The position numbers and the translations under genes were made by a program. From JAGWRA01 sp035534615 (GTDB taxonomy: Bacteria > Acidobacteriota > Vicinamibacteria > Vicinamibacterales > CAVVIG01), in the NCBI GenBank assembly GCA_035534615.1, contig DATLRO010000054.1, forward strand, positions 1-16,218: a DNA stretch of 16,218 nucleotides. Direction: 5' to 3'. The notes beneath the pieces were generated by a model, which saw only the letters and a program-made list of their open reading frames with translations, was not told the DNA's origin and did no database searches. Below, piece by piece: positions 1 to 7,185 of the stretch (position 1 is the first letter of the stretch; each line of letters starts with the position of its first letter).

Positions 1-357
1 CAGCTGCTGAACATGCTGCGACAGACGCAGGAAATGGTCGAGGCCCGGCGGCGCGAGGGAGACGTGGGCCTGCGCGCCGGTCTTGGTTTCACGCCGGAAG
101 GGCAGGGCATGGTGCTGTCGTCTCCCGGGACCGAAGCGTTCAAGCAGGACTTCGCCCGGTGGGCGTCGCTGCGCCGGAACGCCAACGCGGCGCTCGCGCA
201 GATGGAAACCGCACTGTCGCAGCGGCTCCAGGCGCAGGTGCGCCGCGACCGGCTGGCGGCCGGCGGCGACGATCGCGCGCCGGCGTCGTACCGATCGCTG
301 GTCGACAGCTACTTCAAAGCGCTGGCGGACAAGGACCGCCAGAAGCCCCGGCCGTAG
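1..357 (+). CDS. C-terminal part of a coiled-coil protein (5' end outside window)
   Basis: The reading frame is open from base 1 and stops with TAG at 355-357, so only the last 118 codons are present; the ATG at 13 is internal, not a start. The visible part is hydrophilic and rich in Ala, Arg, Gln and Glu, with helical and probably coiled-coil stretches, and a last segment reading YRSLVDSYFKALADKDRQ. Similar endings occur, from memory, in DUF4175-type large membrane proteins that precede VWA-domain genes in Acidobacteriota and Planctomycetes, but that assignment is a guess from context. The next gene starts 10 bases after the stop, so the two are probably co-transcribed. No catalytic motif is visible. 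I am sure it is coding; the family is uncertain. Confidence 0.75.
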   Translation, partial: QLLNMLRQTQEMVEARRREGDVGLRAGLGFTPEGQGMVLSSPGTEAFKQDFARWASLRRNANAALAQMETALSQRLQAQVRRDRLAAGGDDRAPASYRSLVDSYFKALADKDRQKPRP

Positions 358-367
358 GCCGTTCCGC

Positions 368-2590
368 ATGCACTTCGCGTATCCCTTCCCCTGGTGGGCC
401 GTCGTGCTCGTCGTCGCCGCGGCGGCCGGACTCGCGTCCCTCAGCTACGTCCGGCCGCTGGTGCCGCTGTCCGCCGGCCGGCGCGCCACGCTGGGGACCC
501 TGCGGGGCCTGACGCTGCTGCTGCTCGCGCTCTGCCTCTTCCGGCCCGTCTGGCTGCTGCCGCCGCGCACGGCGAGGGATGCGATCGTGCCGATCCTGGT
601 GGATGCCTCGCGGAGCATGCGGCTGACCGACGGCGAGTCGCAGTCGCGGCTGCAGCGCGCCCGGGCGATCGTCCGCGACCGCCTGCAGCCGCTGCTCGCG
701 GGCGAGTTCCAGACGAAGGCCTTCAGCTTCGGCGATCGGCTGGAGACCGCCGACGTCGATCGGCTGGCGCCGGACGAGCCGGCCAGCAACCTGTCTGCGG
801 CGCTCGCCGCGGTGCGAGCCCGCTTCCGCGGACAACGCGTCGCCGGCATCGTCGTCCTGTCCGACGGCGGCGTGACCGGGTCCGGGCCGGTCGCCTCGCG
901 TGACCCTGGCGAGGCGCCGGTCTATACGATTTCGCTCGGCACGTCGCGGGGCCTGCGCGACCGCGCGGTGGTCGGGCTCAGTGCGGGCGAGGCGCGCCTG
1001 GAGGATTCGACCGTCGATCTGTCGGTGTCGGCGGTCAGTCGCGGGTTCGGGCGCGAGCCGTTCGAACTGCGCGTGCTCGCAGACGGCCGGCCGGTCGAGA
1101 CGCGGCGGGTGGTGCCGGCGGCGGACGGTGCACCGGTCCAGGAGACCTTCACCGTGTCGCCGGACGCGAAGACGCCGACCGTGTACACGGTCGAAATCCC
1201 CGGCGATCCGGACGAGCCGGTGACCGAGAACAACAGGCGGGCGGTGCTGGTCCCGCCGGCCGGCCGGAAGCGTCGCATCCTGCTGGTGGAGGGAGCGCCC
1301 GGCTTCGAGCACAGCTTTCTGCTCCGGGCGCTGAGCCTCGATCCGGGGCTGGCGATCGACGTGGTCGTGCGGAAGGGACGGGACGCGGGCGGGCGGGGGA
1401 CGTTTCTGATCCAGGCCAGCCCGACGCGCGCGCCGGCGCTGCGCGACGGCTACCCGTCGACCGCCGGGGAACTGGATGCGTACGACGCCATCATCCTCGC
1501 CAACACGACCGCCGACGAATTCACGCACGCGCAGATGGAAATGACCAGCGACTTCGTCAGCCGGCGCGGCGGCGGCCTGCTCATGTTCGGAGGTCGATCC
1601 TTCGTGCACCACAGTTTTCTCGGCACGCCGATCGACGCGGCGCTGCCGCTCGAGCTGAACGGCCGCCAGGGCGGCGTGACGCTCACCGGCCTGACGGGAG
1701 AGCGCCTCGACGCCAACAAGGTCGTGCCGACGGCCGACGGGCTCAGGCACCCGGTGATGCGTCTCGGCCGGACCGCGGCCCGGACCCGCGCCCGGTGGGC
1801 GGCGCTTCCCGCGCTGGCCGCCACCGCCGTGCTCGGTGCCCCGCGTCCGGGAGCCCGCGTCCTGGCGGTCACGTCCGCTCCCGGCGGCGCCATTCTGCCG
1901 GTCGTCGCCGTGCAGCGCTACGGGCGCGGACGCTCGATGGTGTTCGCCGGCGAAGCGTCCTGGCGCTGGCGGATGCTGATGCCGTCGACCGACCGCACCT
2001 ATGAAATCTTCTGGCGCCAGGTCGTCCGCTGGCTGGCCGCGGAGGCGCCGGATCCCGTGACCGTGACCGCCCCTGCCGAGCTCGAGCCGGGTGACCGGGT
2101 GCCGGTGGACGTCACGGTCCGCAATGCCGCGTACGAGCCGGTCGGCCAGGCGTCGATCCGTGCCACGGTGATCGGGCCTGGCGGGACGACCACGGTCCTG
2201 CGCGAAACGCCGGCCGATCCGGCGGAAGGGCGGTATCGGGCGCTGGTCGGGCTGGATCGTCCCGGTTTGTACGAGGTCACGGCGGAGGCGACGCACGGCG
2301 GGATGCCGCTCGGGCAGGCCACCCGCTGGCTGCTGGTGGGCGGCCTCGATCGGGAGTTCGCCGACCCCCGGATCGACGAGGAGGAGCTGCGGCGGCTCGC
2401 GGTCGCGTCGGGCGGGCGATACCTGGGCAGGCCGGCGCTCGGCCGTCTGCCCGGGCTGCTCGCCGCCGGCGAGCCGGTTGCGGTCGTGCGCGGGCAGCGG
2501 GACCTCTGGGATACGCCATGGGTGATTCTCGCGCTCATCGCGCTGCTGTCGGTCGAATGGGGCGTGCGCCGACGGTGGGGGCTCCGATGA
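368..2590 (+). CDS. Membrane-anchored VWA / glutamine amidotransferase-like protein
   Basis: This 740-residue protein starts at the ATG at 368; the frame is open further upstream, but that part overlaps the previous gene and reads as Arg-rich shadow. Two hydrophobic helices occupy about residues 9-28 and 43-64. A von Willebrand A domain follows, with a MIDAS-type D79-A-S81-R-S83 and a VVLSDGG motif. From about residue 300 comes a class I glutamine amidotransferase-like fold (RRILLVEGAP, then GGGLLMFGG, then GRGRSMVFAGEASWRW), lacking an obvious catalytic Cys-His-Glu triad. A beta-rich segment and a C-terminal helix (about residues 717-735) close the protein. The layout is that of large BatA-like membrane proteins found with MoxR and DUF58 genes. 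The family's role, possibly in envelope stress or protein-complex assembly, is unproven. The caspase-like gene overlaps its stop codon (ATGA). Confidence 0.85.
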   Translation: MHFAYPFPWWAVVLVVAAAAGLASLSYVRPLVPLSAGRRATLGTLRGLTLLLLALCLFRPVWLLPPRTARDAIVPILVDASRSMRLTDGESQSRLQRARAIVRDRLQPLLAGEFQTKAFSFGDRLETADVDRLAPDEPASNLSAALAAVRARFRGQRVAGIVVLSDGGVTGSGPVASRDPGEAPVYTISLGTSRGLRDRAVVGLSAGEARLEDSTVDLSVSAVSRGFGREPFELRVLADGRPVETRRVVPAADGAPVQETFTVSPDAKTPTVYTVEIPGDPDEPVTENNRRAVLVPPAGRKRRILLVEGAPGFEHSFLLRALSLDPGLAIDVVVRKGRDAGGRGTFLIQASPTRAPALRDGYPSTAGELDAYDAIILANTTADEFTHAQMEMTSDFVSRRGGGLLMFGGRSFVHHSFLGTPIDAALPLELNGRQGGVTLTGLTGERLDANKVVPTADGLRHPVMRLGRTAARTRARWAALPALAATAVLGAPRPGARVLAVTSAPGGAILPVVAVQRYGRGRSMVFAGEASWRWRMLMPSTDRTYEIFWRQVVRWLAAEAPDPVTVTAPAELEPGDRVPVDVTVRNAAYEPVGQASIRATVIGPGGTTTVLRETPADPAEGRYRALVGLDRPGLYEVTAEATHGGMPLGQATRWLLVGGLDREFADPRIDEEELRRLAVASGGRYLGRPALGRLPGLLAAGEPVAVVRGQRDLWDTPWVILALIALLSVEWGVRRRWGLR

Positions 2591-3609
2591 GACGGCCGGC
2601 GATCCGGATCGTGGCGCTGGCGCTCTGGCTGCTCGCCGGCCTGCCGGCCGGCGCGGCGGCCGGGGGACAGCGGTACGCGCTGCTGGTCACCGGCGCGTCG
2701 GACGGGCCGCCGTATGCCGGCCGGTACGATGCCTGGCGGCAGTCGCTCGTGACGACGCTGCGGGCGCGCTTCCAGCTCGCCCCGGATCATCTGGTGCAGC
2801 TGGCCGGGCGGCCGGGCGACGGCGTGGAGGAAGCGACGGCGGCGAACGTCCGCCGCGCGCTGCAGCAGTTGCGCGGCCGGATGACGGCCAGCGACCTGCT
2901 GCTCGTCGTGCTGATCGGACACGGCACGTTCGACGGCACGGAAGCGAAGTTCAACCTCGTCGGCCCGGACCTGGACAGCGCCCAATGGGCGGCGCTGCTG
3001 GCTCCGCTGCCGGGCCGGCTGGTGTTCGTCGATACGACGGGCGCCAGTTTCCCGTTCCTGCCGGCGCTGTCGGCGCGCGGGCGGGTCGTGCTGACGGCGA
3101 CCGACTCGACCGCGGAGCGCTACGAGACGGTCTTCCCGGAGTTCTTCATCCAGGCGCTGGACGACCCGGCGGCCGACGCGAACAAGGACGGCCGCGTCTC
3201 GATCTGGGAGGCGTTCGCGTACGCCAGCGCCGCCGTGCGGCGCTGGTACGCGCAGCACGGGCAGCTGCCGACCGAACGGCCGGCGCTGGACGACAACGGC
3301 GACAGGATCGGCACCGAAGCCGGCGCGCCAGGCCTCGACGGCGCGCTCGCGCGGAACACCTATCTGGATTCCGGCGTCGGCGGCGACTCGTCGGACTCGA
3401 CGATCGACCTGCTTCGGAAGCAGCAGGCGGCCATCCTGGCCAGCGCGGACGCGCTGAAGGCCCGGAAGGCGTCGATGCCGCCCGATCAGTACGAGGCCGA
3501 GTTCGAAAAGCTGATGATCGCCCTGGCGAAGGTCTCCCGCCAGCTCCGGCTCAAGTCGGGCGCCGTCAGTCGCTCCACCATTCCACCCGCTCCCGCTCCG
3601 GCCGCCTGA
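2587..3609 (+). CDS. Secreted caspase-fold (C13/C14-like) protein, probably lacking the catalytic Cys
   Basis: The ATG at 2587 overlaps the TGA of the VWA gene, which indicates translational coupling; the frame extends upstream but a start there would overlap the VWA gene. The 340-residue product has a Sec signal peptide (about residues 1-26, ending Ala-Ala-Ala-Gly) and a caspase-like core: beta strand YALLVTGA, then LLLVVLIGHGTFDG with the expected catalytic His at H112. Where a Cys normally follows the next strand, the sequence reads VFVDTTGASF (D149-T150-T151-G152), so the nucleophile appears lost. An EF-hand-like loop DANKDGRVSIWE spans residues 197-208, with D197, N199, D201 and E208 as likely calcium ligands. 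The tail (from about residue 275) is helical, probably coiled-coil, and ends Pro/Ala-rich. It could be a peptidase-fold scaffold working with the VWA protein. Fold call is moderately sure; inactivity is inferred. Confidence 0.75.
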   Translation: MRRPAIRIVALALWLLAGLPAGAAAGGQRYALLVTGASDGPPYAGRYDAWRQSLVTTLRARFQLAPDHLVQLAGRPGDGVEEATAANVRRALQQLRGRMTASDLLLVVLIGHGTFDGTEAKFNLVGPDLDSAQWAALLAPLPGRLVFVDTTGASFPFLPALSARGRVVLTATDSTAERYETVFPEFFIQALDDPAADANKDGRVSIWEAFAYASAAVRRWYAQHGQLPTERPALDDNGDRIGTEAGAPGLDGALARNTYLDSGVGGDSSDSTIDLLRKQQAAILASADALKARKASMPPDQYEAEFEKLMIALAKVSRQLRLKSGAVSRSTIPPAPAPAA

Positions 3610-4225
3610 ACACCAGGATGCCGGCCATGCCGGCGAGGAAGCCGGCGATGTGCGCCCAGATCGCGATCCCGCCGCCCAGCGGGCTGGCGGCGGAGGAGCC
3701 GACGCTCACGAGCTGGACGAGAAACCAGAGGCCGAGGAAGAACACGGCCGGGACTTCGATGATCGGCCAGAAGATGAACAGTGGCACGAGCGAGAGGATC
3801 CGTGAGCGGGGATAGAGCACGATGTAGGCGCCCATGATCCCCGCGATGGCCCCGCTCGCGCCGATGGTCGGGACGATCGACGCGGGCGCGCTGAAGACCT
3901 GGGCGAGTCCCGCGACGGTGCCGCACAGCAGATAGAAGACGAGGAAGCGGCCGTGCCCGACGCGGTCTTCGACGTTGTCGCCGAAGATCCAGAGATACAG
4001 CATGTTCCCGCCGATGTGCAGCCAGCCGGCGTGCAGGAACATCGACGTGATGAGCGTCGACCACGCGAACGCGGCCGGCACGACGCCGTAGGTCTGGATC
4101 AGCGCCTGCCGGGCCGGCGCCGGCAGTGACAGCTCGAACAGGAACACCGCCACGTTGAGGAGGATGATCGCGACGGTGACGTACGGGCGGGTGCGCGACG
4201 GGACGATGTCCCGCAGCGGGATCAT
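3566..4225 (-). CDS. Rhomboid family intramembrane serine protease
   Basis: The 219-residue protein has the rhomboid core of six transmembrane helices. Rhomboids cleave other membrane proteins within or near their transmembrane segment. Diagnostic features are HAGWLHIGGNMLYLWIFGDNVED (helix 2 and the oxyanion-side His/Asn; given here only as a guide), the nucleophile S124 in GASGAIAG, and the second dyad member H192 in WAHIAGFLAG. Helix 6 follows with the GxxxG-like spacing. Length fits the minimal bacterial class without a cytoplasmic domain. The ATG at 4225 has no Shine-Dalgarno, but TATACT lies exactly six bases upstream, so the mRNA may be leaderless. Its 3' end overlaps the convergent caspase-like gene by 44 bp. 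It is monocistronic here. No substrate can be inferred. Confidence 0.93.
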   Translation of the reverse strand: MIPLRDIVPSRTRPYVTVAIILLNVAVFLFELSLPAPARQALIQTYGVVPAAFAWSTLITSMFLHAGWLHIGGNMLYLWIFGDNVEDRVGHGRFLVFYLLCGTVAGLAQVFSAPASIVPTIGASGAIAGIMGAYIVLYPRSRILSLVPLFIFWPIIEVPAVFFLGLWFLVQLVSVGSSAASPLGGGIAIWAHIAGFLAGMAGILVFRRPERERVEWWSD

Positions 4226-4231
4226 CCGAGC

Positions 4232-4237
4232 AGTATA
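4232..4237 (-). promoter_or_regulatory. -10 element of a probable leaderless promoter for the rhomboid gene
   Basis: Read on the minus strand the hexamer is TATACT (5 of 6 matches to TATAAT), followed by GCTCGG and then the ATG at 4225-4223. A transcript starting seven bases after the hexamer would begin with the A of the start codon. No convincing -35 is visible at 17-18 bases. There is no purine-rich ribosome site before the ATG. Confidence 0.5.
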
Positions 4238-4311
4238 GCCTCAGCCGGCGGACCGCCGCGATCGGCCGGGCCGCGGCGCGGAGCCGTCGCCGGCGGCAGC
4301 TTGTGCGGCGG

Positions 4312-4340
4312 TTGTCGCCGGACACGTGCTCATCTATGAT
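4312..4340 (+). promoter_or_regulatory. Sigma-70-like promoter, probably leaderless, for the zinc-ribbon gene
   Basis: TTGTCG (4312-4317, 4 of 6) and TATGAT (4335-4340, 5 of 6) are separated by 17 bases. Exactly six bases (GAGTCC) separate the -10 from the GTG at 4347, so transcription would begin at or next to the start codon. This pairing is the main reason for preferring GTG 4347 over GTG 4326, which lies upstream of the -10. Confidence 0.55.
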
Positions 4341-4346
4341 GAGTCC

Positions 4347-4634
4347 GTGAATTGCCGGTACTGCGGCGTCGAAATCGCCGACAAAGCCCTGATCTGCTAT
4401 CGCTGCGGCCGTCCGACCACGGAAGCGCGGATCCAGCCGGCCGCCTCGTCCGCGCGGAGGTCCCGGATCGTCGGCGTCCTGCCGAGCGTCGTCGCCTTGC
4501 TGCTGCTCGTCATTGCCGCCCTCTTCATGGGCCAGGTGGCGGGCGGGGAGACCCCGCGGTTCGTCGGCTGGATCGTGGCCGTCCTGGCGGGCGTGCTGAT
4601 CGTCTGGCGGCTGGCCCGGCTGCGATCGCGCTGA
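4347..4634 (+). CDS. Small zinc-ribbon membrane protein
   Basis: Starting at GTG 4347 the product is 95 residues and opens MNCRYCGVEIADKALICYRCG, a typical N-terminal zinc ribbon with two CxxC knuckles (C3, C6 and the later CxxC pair around residues 18-21). A short polar linker leads to two hydrophobic helices (about residues 43-63 and 69-87) and a basic C-terminus. A longer form from GTG 4326 is possible, but its start lies before the apparent promoter -10. Proteins of this shape are common and mostly uncharacterised; the ribbon would lie in the cytoplasm. It is divergent from the rhomboid gene across a 121-base gap. Coding is convincing from the CxxC pattern; function is unknown. Confidence 0.75.
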   Translation: MNCRYCGVEIADKALICYRCGRPTTEARIQPAASSARRSRIVGVLPSVVALLLLVIAALFMGQVAGGETPRFVGWIVAVLAGVLIVWRLARLRSR

Positions 4635-4933
4635 CGCGGCCGCGCGCCGGGCCGGCGCATTGCGCCTGCTCGGCGGAATCAGCTAAGATCGATGCACTGT
4701 CGACATGTCACCCGTCCAGCGGTGTCCCGTCTCCGTCGAGCTGTGCGGTCTGCCGGGTTCGCGGCCGGTGATGCGGCCGGCCTCTTCCGATCTTCGCCCT
4801 GTCCATGTTCGATAATGCTTCATAGCCGGCCGATTGCCCACGAGCGGATCGCGTGCGCCAGCGCGCCCGGCCCGGTCTCCCTGCCGGGCGGCCGGCGGGA
4901 CGCGCCGCCGCTCCAGTCGCGAGGCCGGCACCG
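4635..4933 (+). other. 299-base non-coding gap
   Basis: The overlapping frames here have no recognisable domain and are Arg/Pro-rich shadows. A GC hairpin (4644-4658, arms GCGCCGG and CCGGCGC) lies ten bases after the zinc-ribbon stop but lacks a T-tract, so it is at best a weak terminator. GATAAT at about 4811-4816 resembles a -10 for the next gene, but I see no good -35. No RNA gene is recognisable. Confidence 0.4.
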
Positions 4934-5254
4934 GTGAGACGAAGCGTCAAGATCGCCCTCGTCCTGTGGATCGTCTTCGGGGTCGTCGTCTGGAACGTGA
5001 TCTTCGACTACCACGTGCAGGCGGCCGCCCAGCTGTACGTCTCCGAGGCGACGATGGCCTTCCGCGGGCAGGCGCCGCCGGTCACGATGGACGGCGTGAT
5101 GCGCCCGGCGATCGCGCGCGGCGTGCGGGGCGCCTCGGTGTGGGCCGGGCTGATCGTCGTGGTCGGGCTGGCCGCGGTGGCGTACGGCGCGCGGCGCGGC
5201 CGGCCCGGACCGCCCGGCGGGCCCGACGGCACCGGGCCGCCGCGGACCGCCTGA
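4934..5254 (+). CDS. Small two-helix membrane protein, hypothetical
   Basis: I choose GTG 4934 because GAGG (4921-4924) lies nine bases upstream and because the frame before it (from 4853) is Pro/Arg/Gly-rich and low complexity. The 106-residue product has one hydrophobic helix near the N-terminus (IALVLWIVFGVVVWNVIF, about residues 6-23), a polar loop of about 45 residues containing the segment FDYHVQAAAQLYV, a second helix (SVWAGLIVVVGLAAVAYGA, about 71-89) and a Gly/Pro-rich tail. This pattern looks like a conserved membrane protein but I cannot name a family. It ends 14 bases before the next gene, so co-transcription with the synthase-family enzyme is likely. Function unknown. Confidence 0.65.
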   Translation: MRRSVKIALVLWIVFGVVVWNVIFDYHVQAAAQLYVSEATMAFRGQAPPVTMDGVMRPAIARGVRGASVWAGLIVVVGLAAVAYGARRGRPGPPGGPDGTGPPRTA

Positions 5255-5268
5255 GAATCGAGCGTGGC

Positions 5269-6513
5269 ATGCAGCATCCGCTGATTTACGACTGGAATCG
5301 CGTCGGCCGGGGGCCCGCACCCGCCGCCGTGATGCTCGACGACGAAACGCTGCGCGACGGCCTGCAGTCCCCGTCCGTGCAGACGCCGACCATCGAGCAG
5401 AAGATCGAGATCCTCCACCTGATGGCCCGTCTCGGCATCGACACGGCCGACATCGGCCTGCCCGGCGCCGGTCCGCACGTCGTGCGCGACGTCGAACGGC
5501 TGGCGCGCGAAATCAAGGACCAGCGGCTGCCGATCGAGGCCAACTGCGCCGCCCGCACGGTGGTCGCCGACGTCCGGCCGATCGCCGAGATCTCGCAGCG
5601 GGTCGGCCTGCCGATCGAGTGCTGCACGTTCATCGGCTCGAGTCCGATCCGCCAGTACGCGGAGGATTGGACGCTCGATCTGCTGCAGCGGCGGACCGAG
5701 GAGGCGATTACGTTCGCCGTGCGCGAGGGGCTGACGGTCATGTACGTGACCGAGGACACCACCCGCGCCGATCCGGAATCGCTCCGACGGCTGTTCCTGA
5801 CGGCCATCCGGGCCGGCGCCCGCCGGGTCTGCATCGCCGACACCGTCGGGTACGCGACGCCCAACGGCACCCGCGCGGTCGTCAGGTTCGTCGCCGGCCT
5901 GATCAAGGAGACCGGGGCCGAGATCGGCATCGACTGGCACGGGCATCGCGACCGCGACCTGGCGATCGGCAACTGCCTGGCGGCGCTGGAGGCGGGCGCC
6001 ACCCGGCTCCACGGCGCCGCGCTCGGGATCGGCGAGCGCGTCGGCAACGCGCCGATGGACACGCTGCTGGTCAACCTGGTGCTCGAGGGATACCTCGACC
6101 GCGACCTGACGGCGATTCCCGCCTACTGCGAGGCCGTCTCGCGCGCCTGCGGCGTGCCGATTCCGGTCAACTATCCGGTCGCCGGCGCCGACGCGTTCCG
6201 CACCGCCACCGGGGTCCACGCGGCAGCCGTCGTGAAGGCCTTCCGCAAGGGCGATCGCGCGCTGATGGACTCGGTCTATTCCGCCGTGCCGGCCGCACTG
6301 GTCGGGCGGGAGCAGACGGTCGACATCGGGCCGATGTCGGGGAAGTGGAACGTGATCTTCTGGCTCGAGCGGCACGGCATCCAGCCCGACGATGCCCTGG
6401 TCGACCGGATCTTCCAGAAAGCGAAGACCGCGACCCACACGCTGACCGAAGACGAGGTGCAGGCGGTCGTCCGGGCGTTCCATCCGGCCGCGTCGGGCCA
6501 GCGGCGCCCGTAA
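5269..6513 (+). CDS. 2-Isopropylmalate/homocitrate synthase-family enzyme without regulatory domain
   Basis: The 414-residue protein is an HMGL-like TIM-barrel acyltransferase of the LeuA/NifV/CimA group, which condense acetyl-CoA with a 2-oxo acid. The N-terminal signature is LDDETLRDGLQSP, with the catalytic R29-D30; the metal-binding H224-x-H226 lies in DWHGHRDRD; and GIGERVGN supplies N260, the expected third-side metal ligand. The usual HxHND motif is changed to HGHRD here. After the barrel is the helical communicator region and the protein ends, so the C-terminal allosteric LeuA dimer domain (about 130 residues) is absent, as in NifV-type enzymes. The substrate cannot be read from sequence: isopropylmalate, citramalate, homocitrate and related products are all possible. 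No other leucine or nif genes are nearby. ATG 5269 starts the recognisable fold. Confidence 0.85.
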   Translation: MQHPLIYDWNRVGRGPAPAAVMLDDETLRDGLQSPSVQTPTIEQKIEILHLMARLGIDTADIGLPGAGPHVVRDVERLAREIKDQRLPIEANCAARTVVADVRPIAEISQRVGLPIECCTFIGSSPIRQYAEDWTLDLLQRRTEEAITFAVREGLTVMYVTEDTTRADPESLRRLFLTAIRAGARRVCIADTVGYATPNGTRAVVRFVAGLIKETGAEIGIDWHGHRDRDLAIGNCLAALEAGATRLHGAALGIGERVGNAPMDTLLVNLVLEGYLDRDLTAIPAYCEAVSRACGVPIPVNYPVAGADAFRTATGVHAAAVVKAFRKGDRALMDSVYSAVPAALVGREQTVDIGPMSGKWNVIFWLERHGIQPDDALVDRIFQKAKTATHTLTEDEVQAVVRAFHPAASGQRRP

Positions 6514-6552
6514 GGCGGCGCGGCGGACCGGCGAGATCTGGGGACACGAACG

Positions 6553-6996
6553 ATGCAAGCGCTGTGGCAGGCGGACGTCCGCGGCGACCTTGCCGGTCGG
6601 GTCGCGCGGCTCCATCCGGCGACCCCTGCGCGGTGGGGGCGCTTCACGCCGGCCCGGATGCTGGCCCACGTCAATGATTCGCTGCGGATGGCGCTCGGCG
6701 AGCTCGCCGTGGCGCCGAAGGCGGGGCCGCTCCGGTATCCGCCGCTCAGGACGCTGGCCGTCTACGTCCTGCCGTTTCCCAGGAACGTGCCGACCGCGCC
6801 CGAGCTGCTCGCCCGCGGCGAGGCGGCCTCCTGGGACGCCGAACGGGCCGCCTTCCCGGCGCTGCTCGAGCGGTTCGCCGCCGGCGATCCGGCGTCCTGG
6901 CCGCCGCATCCCATCTTCGGCCGGCTCTCACGGCACGCCTGGGGCGTCCTGGCGTACCGGCACATCGACCACCACCTCAGACAGTTCGGCGTCTGA
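6553..6996 (+). CDS. DUF1569 / DinB-like metal-binding protein
   Basis: The 147-residue protein has the four-helix DinB/YfiT layout of DUF1569. A first His sits in RMLAHVNDSLR and the paired H-x3-H motif is in YRHIDHHLRQF near the C-terminus; together they would form the three-His metal site of the superfamily. Related proteins include thiol transferases and uncharacterised enzymes, so the reaction here is unknown. A GGGGA stretch lies about seven bases before the ATG at 6553. It follows the synthase-family gene by 39 bases on the same strand and is probably in its transcript. Convergent with the downstream M28-family gene. Confidence 0.8.
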   Translation: MQALWQADVRGDLAGRVARLHPATPARWGRFTPARMLAHVNDSLRMALGELAVAPKAGPLRYPPLRTLAVYVLPFPRNVPTAPELLARGEAASWDAERAAFPALLERFAAGDPASWPPHPIFGRLSRHAWGVLAYRHIDHHLRQFGV

Positions 6997-7040
6997 GGCC
7001 GAGGTCACGTGCGTCGGCGCCTCGACCGGCGCCCGACCCT

Positions 7041-7110
7041 CTGGATTCCCGTGGTCGCGGGAATGACGAACGGAATCGTCGTCGTCCCTGCGAACGCGGG
7101 GACCCAGGAT
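7041..7110. repeat. REP-like element: two inverted palindromes (BIME-like)
   Basis: Palindrome 1 (7045-7064) has arms ATTCCCG and CGGGAAT. Palindrome 2 (7084-7103) has arms GTCCC and GGGAC, extended inward to an 8-pair stem by one G-T wobble. Between them GACGA (7065-7069) pairs with TCGTC (7076-7080). The second unit is roughly the reverse complement of the first including the flanking CTGGATT and ACCCAGG, so the whole is an inverted pair. Such ATTCCCG-x-CGGGAATGAC units are common dispersed elements in GC-rich bacteria. It lies in the 189-base gap between convergent genes, where it could end transcription or stabilise both 3' ends. Confidence 0.75.
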
Positions 7111-7185
7111 GCGTGTCAATCCGACGGAATTCCGGAATCAGGAACCCGGGGTCCGGGGGGACTGCGCGATTCGTCGCACGTCCTG

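Noticed and set aside
314..2296. 660-codon open frame antisense to the VWA gene
   Set aside because: It is Arg/Gly/Gln-rich with no domain, and the plus-strand frame over the same bases has clear VWA and amidotransferase-like motifs. Long antisense frames are expected at this GC content.
4683..4950. Short overlapping frames in the gap before 4934
   Set aside because: Three frames on both strands overlap with equally poor composition; none has a ribosome site or motif.
5008..6909. 633-codon open frame antisense to the synthase-family gene
   Set aside because: It spans three plus-strand genes including their gaps, and its composition is Arg/Asp/Gly-rich shadow; the plus strand carries catalytic motifs.
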